Below are positions 61,073 to 64,000 of a stretch of 64,000 nucleotides of DNA, one piece after another (within the stretch, counting starts at the first letter, position 1; every line of letters starts with the position of its first letter). This stretch comes from Eubacteriales bacterium (GTDB taxonomy: Bacteria > Bacillota > Clostridia > Acetivibrionales > JANLFN01). The notes below the pieces were generated by a model that made no database searches, was not told the origin of the DNA, and was given only the letters and a program-made list of their open reading frames with translations. A program made the position numbers and the translations under genes. The DNA lies in contig JANLFN010000011.1 of NCBI GenBank assembly GCA_024655885.1, positions 1-64,000 of the forward strand, in the 5' to 3' direction.

Positions 61073-64000
61073 ATGAGAGGCTTTAGACGGATTGTGGCAG
61101 GCATGCTGGTATTCATGATGGTTGCCGGCATGCTTCCTTGGGGACCCGGGCTTTTTATAAACCAGGCAAAGGCTGCGGGTACCTTGGTTGTAAATATATC
61201 GGAGGACAGCACGGGCAAGCTGCTGTCCGAAGACAGCGTTACGCTGGAATGGAAGGATATCGGGGCGGACTCTTACACCCTGTCCTTTTATGATCCTCAG
61301 AAAGTATTTCACACCATGACATTAACGGCGGCCGGGGAGTCCGTCATCAAGCAAAAGATAGGCGACCCCAATATGGGTTTCACGCTGCAAAAGGATTTTA
61401 TTTACCGGTTTACCGTTACCGCCAATTTCAACGGCAGTCCGGCCCAAACTTATACAAAGACGGTGATCACGGGGATCACCTTTGAGGTACCCAAGGAAAT
61501 CAGCGAGGGAAGGCTGCCCGATTCTCCCGTTTCCCTTTCAGGAGGAGGAAAGGAGATCGGGGCAAAGCCGGGGCTCAGGTTCAAGTGGAAGATACCCACC
61601 ATGTATGATCCGGGCAGCAGTTCCATAGTCCCATATACCAGCATGACAGGGATTTTTCCCGTCCCTATCGACTATAATATCAGCATCGGTACCGACAGCT
61701 CGGGGACAAACAAAACCCAGCTGAAGGTCAGGTACAGCAATTTGATCAAGCAGTACATAGCCACCATGTTTACCGGTTCCCAAATAAGGACTATTGCGGA
61801 AAAAGTAGAGGTAAACCCGGCCGATGAGCCGGGGTATATCCGGTTTGACTGCTATGGGCCGGACGCCAATAATTTGGCCGACCTGATAAGGGAGGATGCG
61901 GCCCCCAACAATTACCCTGCAGGGAATATCGACCCCCAGTTTAATGTGAACAACATGTGGGACTTTCCCAAAGATGCCGGCGGTAACTTTGATTTTTCTT
62001 CCGTGGACCTGAAAACCATCTATTACGACCCCGACATTAAACCGGGGACCGTCTACAGGATGAAAATCGAGCCCGTCTTTAACGACGCCTCCAGTTCCAA
62101 TTTTGTGGAGTTCCTTCCCACATCCGTTAAAGACGGCTATACATATACCCCTGTCCGGTTCCAGCTTTTCAAGGACAGCTCCAACAACCTGCTTATGACC
62201 ATCTTTAAAATAAACCAGCAGGATGCCCTGGCCGGACAGACAGTCAATTTTACATACCAGGCATATTATTCTACGAATCCGCAGTTTGCAGGGGCCAGCC
62301 TCAGTGCCCAGCAGTCGGATGAGTTTGCCATGGGGGACGTTGTGGTCATATTCATAGAGAATAAGAATTACAACACGCCCTTCTACTACAAGGTTAAGGC
62401 AAGCTCGCCCACCAGCGGACAGGTATTAAGCTCAAACGTCATCGATTACACCGTTTCCCTGGACAAGTCCCAGCCCCCGCTGCCTGAAGATGTGGAGGTG
62501 GTGGATGTGACCCTTGACAAAGGGACGGTTACCAATACCTTTTACCCTAACCGGCAGGCTGCGGACAACCAATCCTATGATGTAAATACTTCGGATGTAA
62601 AAATAAGATGGAAAAAACCCTATAATTACACCGAACTGATGGAAAGCGACGACCCGCTGTACTACCACATACTTCTTTCGACGGTGCAAAATCCCGTTAC
62701 CGGCGGGGAAGAACGGGTAGACCGGATTTTTGAAAATGATGCAAACTCCAAGACCTATCACCATCCTGACACCGAATCGGAGAGCAAGGGCTACAGGGAG
62801 GTATTCAGGGTGAACCTTAAGGCCTGTACTCTCTCGGCGGACGGCAATTACCTGGAGTTCACCCTGAAGGGCGCCATGCTTTTCTCGGATGTGGAGCTGG
62901 TGGACGGCCAGCCGGAGTATACACAGAAGCTGGACAAAAACAGCGATGATTACCCAACCTACCTGTTGCCGAACAAGGTTTACTATATCAAGATGTATTC
63001 CAAGAGGGATACCATGACTTCAACACCGGTATCCGACACCTCCATACCCGTGAGCTTTACAACGGCGGCTGAGCTCCAGACCAGTCCGCCTTCACCCATG
63101 AATTTCACGGTCCTGAAAAATGGCGTAACCGATGCATCCGGGCAGGTGAACCATGAGCCGGTGGTTTTAGAGTGGCAAAAGGTCACTTACAGTCCCGCCC
63201 AATCGATCCACTATGAGCTGTTTATGAGCAAGGGAACCTATGTTGAGGGCCATGAAAATGATGCGGACAACTATTATTATACCGGTATAGACAGTAAGGA
63301 CAGCCAGAGCACCTTTGTAAAAATCGGGACTACGGCGGAAGCTTCCGATGTGGCCTTCAGCGGATTTTCCAGTTCCGCCAGCCCTATAGTGGACGCTTCT
63401 GTAAGCAATTTCACCTCTTCAGCGGCTACGGGCATTTTCGGGGAAGGCTTAAGACCCAATACCACCTACTATTTTGTGGTAAGGACAGTGGCGGAGGTGG
63501 ATGGGAAAATCAAAAGGTCCAATTTTTCAAAGATTATTGCCGTTACCACTCTCAAGGGGAAAATACAGGAGCCCGGGGAAGACTCTTTAAAGCCGCTGAC
63601 CCCGGAGAATTTTGGGATTGCTGTGGACGACAAGGGCAACAAAATGGTGGACGGCACTTCGGTCACACTAAAGTGGACGGAGGCGGAAAGCAGCGTAAAA
63701 TATACGCTTATACGCACCTCATTGAAGATTGATAATAATGCGGACATCGACACCATTGCCCAAAACCAGCAAAATAAATATGTGGAATATCTGAGGTCCA
63801 AGGATGCTACGGGAGACAGCCCTGATTTTACTTACGACAGCCAGACCAAGGAATTCAGGTTCAAGGTAAGCGGCCTGTATCCCAATACCGTGTACTACTT
63901 CAGCCTCCGTGCGGAGAAAAAGACCTCGGACGGCACCGAGCTTGACTCACTGTGGGTCACCATTCCCGTCACCACCCTGCTCATTGAATCCCCCCAGCTT
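61073..64000 (+). CDS. secreted protein with FN3-like repeats, 3' end outside window
   Basis: An uninterrupted frame of 976 codons from the ATG at 61073 (GGGGG eight bases upstream) to the window edge. A signal peptide (IVAGMLVFMMVAGMLPW, cleavage near QAKAAG) is followed by beta-rich repeats of about 200-300 residues with the fibronectin-III pattern: RPNTTYYFVVRTVAEVDGK and YPNTVYYFSLRAEKKTSDG before the last strand, and VTLKWTEAESSVKYTLI at strand B. It has no SLH domain in the visible part, so an anchor may lie further on. It is 224 bases downstream of the SLH protein and probably belongs to the same surface structure. G+C-rich codon use matches that gene. Confidence 0.85.
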   Translation, partial: MRGFRRIVAGMLVFMMVAGMLPWGPGLFINQAKAAGTLVVNISEDSTGKLLSEDSVTLEWKDIGADSYTLSFYDPQKVFHTMTLTAAGESVIKQKIGDPNMGFTLQKDFIYRFTVTANFNGSPAQTYTKTVITGITFEVPKEISEGRLPDSPVSLSGGGKEIGAKPGLRFKWKIPTMYDPGSSSIVPYTSMTGIFPVPIDYNISIGTDSSGTNKTQLKVRYSNLIKQYIATMFTGSQIRTIAEKVEVNPADEPGYIRFDCYGPDANNLADLIREDAAPNNYPAGNIDPQFNVNNMWDFPKDAGGNFDFSSVDLKTIYYDPDIKPGTVYRMKIEPVFNDASSSNFVEFLPTSVKDGYTYTPVRFQLFKDSSNNLLMTIFKINQQDALAGQTVNFTYQAYYSTNPQFAGASLSAQQSDEFAMGDVVVIFIENKNYNTPFYYKVKASSPTSGQVLSSNVIDYTVSLDKSQPPLPEDVEVVDVTLDKGTVTNTFYPNRQAADNQSYDVNTSDVKIRWKKPYNYTELMESDDPLYYHILLSTVQNPVTGGEERVDRIFENDANSKTYHHPDTESESKGYREVFRVNLKACTLSADGNYLEFTLKGAMLFSDVELVDGQPEYTQKLDKNSDDYPTYLLPNKVYYIKMYSKRDTMTSTPVSDTSIPVSFTTAAELQTSPPSPMNFTVLKNGVTDASGQVNHEPVVLEWQKVTYSPAQSIHYELFMSKGTYVEGHENDADNYYYTGIDSKDSQSTFVKIGTTAEASDVAFSGFSSSASPIVDASVSNFTSSAATGIFGEGLRPNTTYYFVVRTVAEVDGKIKRSNFSKIIAVTTLKGKIQEPGEDSLKPLTPENFGIAVDDKGNKMVDGTSVTLKWTEAESSVKYTLIRTSLKIDNNADIDTIAQNQQNKYVEYLRSKDATGDSPDFTYDSQTKEFRFKVSGLYPNTVYYFSLRAEKKTSDGTELDSLWVTIPVTTLLIESPQL

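Overview
The window looks like chromosome of an anaerobic, spore-forming Firmicute of class Clostridia. The evidence is a small acid-soluble spore protein and CwlD (spores), Rex plus an HndABCD-type [FeFe] hydrogenase (fermentative or acetogenic redox balance), strong AGGAGG-like ribosome sites, sigma-A promoters with TTGACA/TATAAT boxes, and several corrinoid/UroD-fold methyltransferase genes typical of anaerobic methyl-group metabolism. I cannot name the species.

Region 1 (1-11.4 kb) is a methyl-transfer locus. It holds three UroD-fold methyltransferases (one cut by the window edge), a cobalamin-binding corrinoid protein, a LigM-like folate-type demethylase on the opposite strand, an MFS transporter, two tandem PucR/CdaR-type regulators, and the wrecks of a flavoprotein gene and of a second MFS gene. 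A satellite locus at 45.7-48.9 kb repeats the theme: a third PucR-type regulator diverges from a corrinoid gene collapsed to 30 codons, followed by an intact UroD-fold methyltransferase and then the 3' ends of another corrinoid/methyltransferase pair. The likely job is demethylation of methoxylated or other methylated compounds; the substrate is not readable from sequence.

Region 2 (11.6-15.4 kb) has a MarR regulator with a His-rich tail under a promoter bracketed by two identical-core palindromes, an overlapping Fur-family gene with a frameshift, and argC-argB with an ARG box on the promoter. Region 3 (15.5-22.5 kb) is envelope and stress housekeeping: ftsE-ftsX-M23 peptidase-CtpA, an SASP, a methyltransferase, a cold-shock protein and Hsp33. 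Five tRNA genes (Val, Asp, Phe, Gly, Cys) follow at 22.7-23.3 kb, then small regulators, a response regulator-GGDEF protein, cwlD, an ABC-F ATPase and rex.

Region 4 (29.8-33.5 kb) is an aroF-tyrA-aroA operon whose AroA departs from the canonical active site. An EF-G paralogue follows. Region 5 (36.2-41.5 kb) is the four-gene hydrogenase operon, preceded by three TGTTAA direct repeats spaced exactly 22 bp and a good promoter; Rex is the obvious candidate regulator. Region 6 (41.7-45.7 kb) carries HU, MazG, a drug-type MFS transporter, a zinc-ribbon/HTH protein and a VanZ-like protein, with a partial duplication of the zinc-ribbon gene. Region 7 (49-64 kb) is cell surface: a DUF2935-like protein, a 3552-residue S-layer-anchored repeat protein, and the first 976 codons of a secreted FN3-like protein.

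Repeated themes are gene duplication followed by truncation (at least five gene remnants, four of them with a related intact copy nearby) and small interspersed intergenic repeats: a CTGAG-rich element at 14.1 and 37.8 kb, and GGGGAC palindromes at 45.1 and 60.9 kb. No insertion sequence, prophage or CRISPR array was seen.
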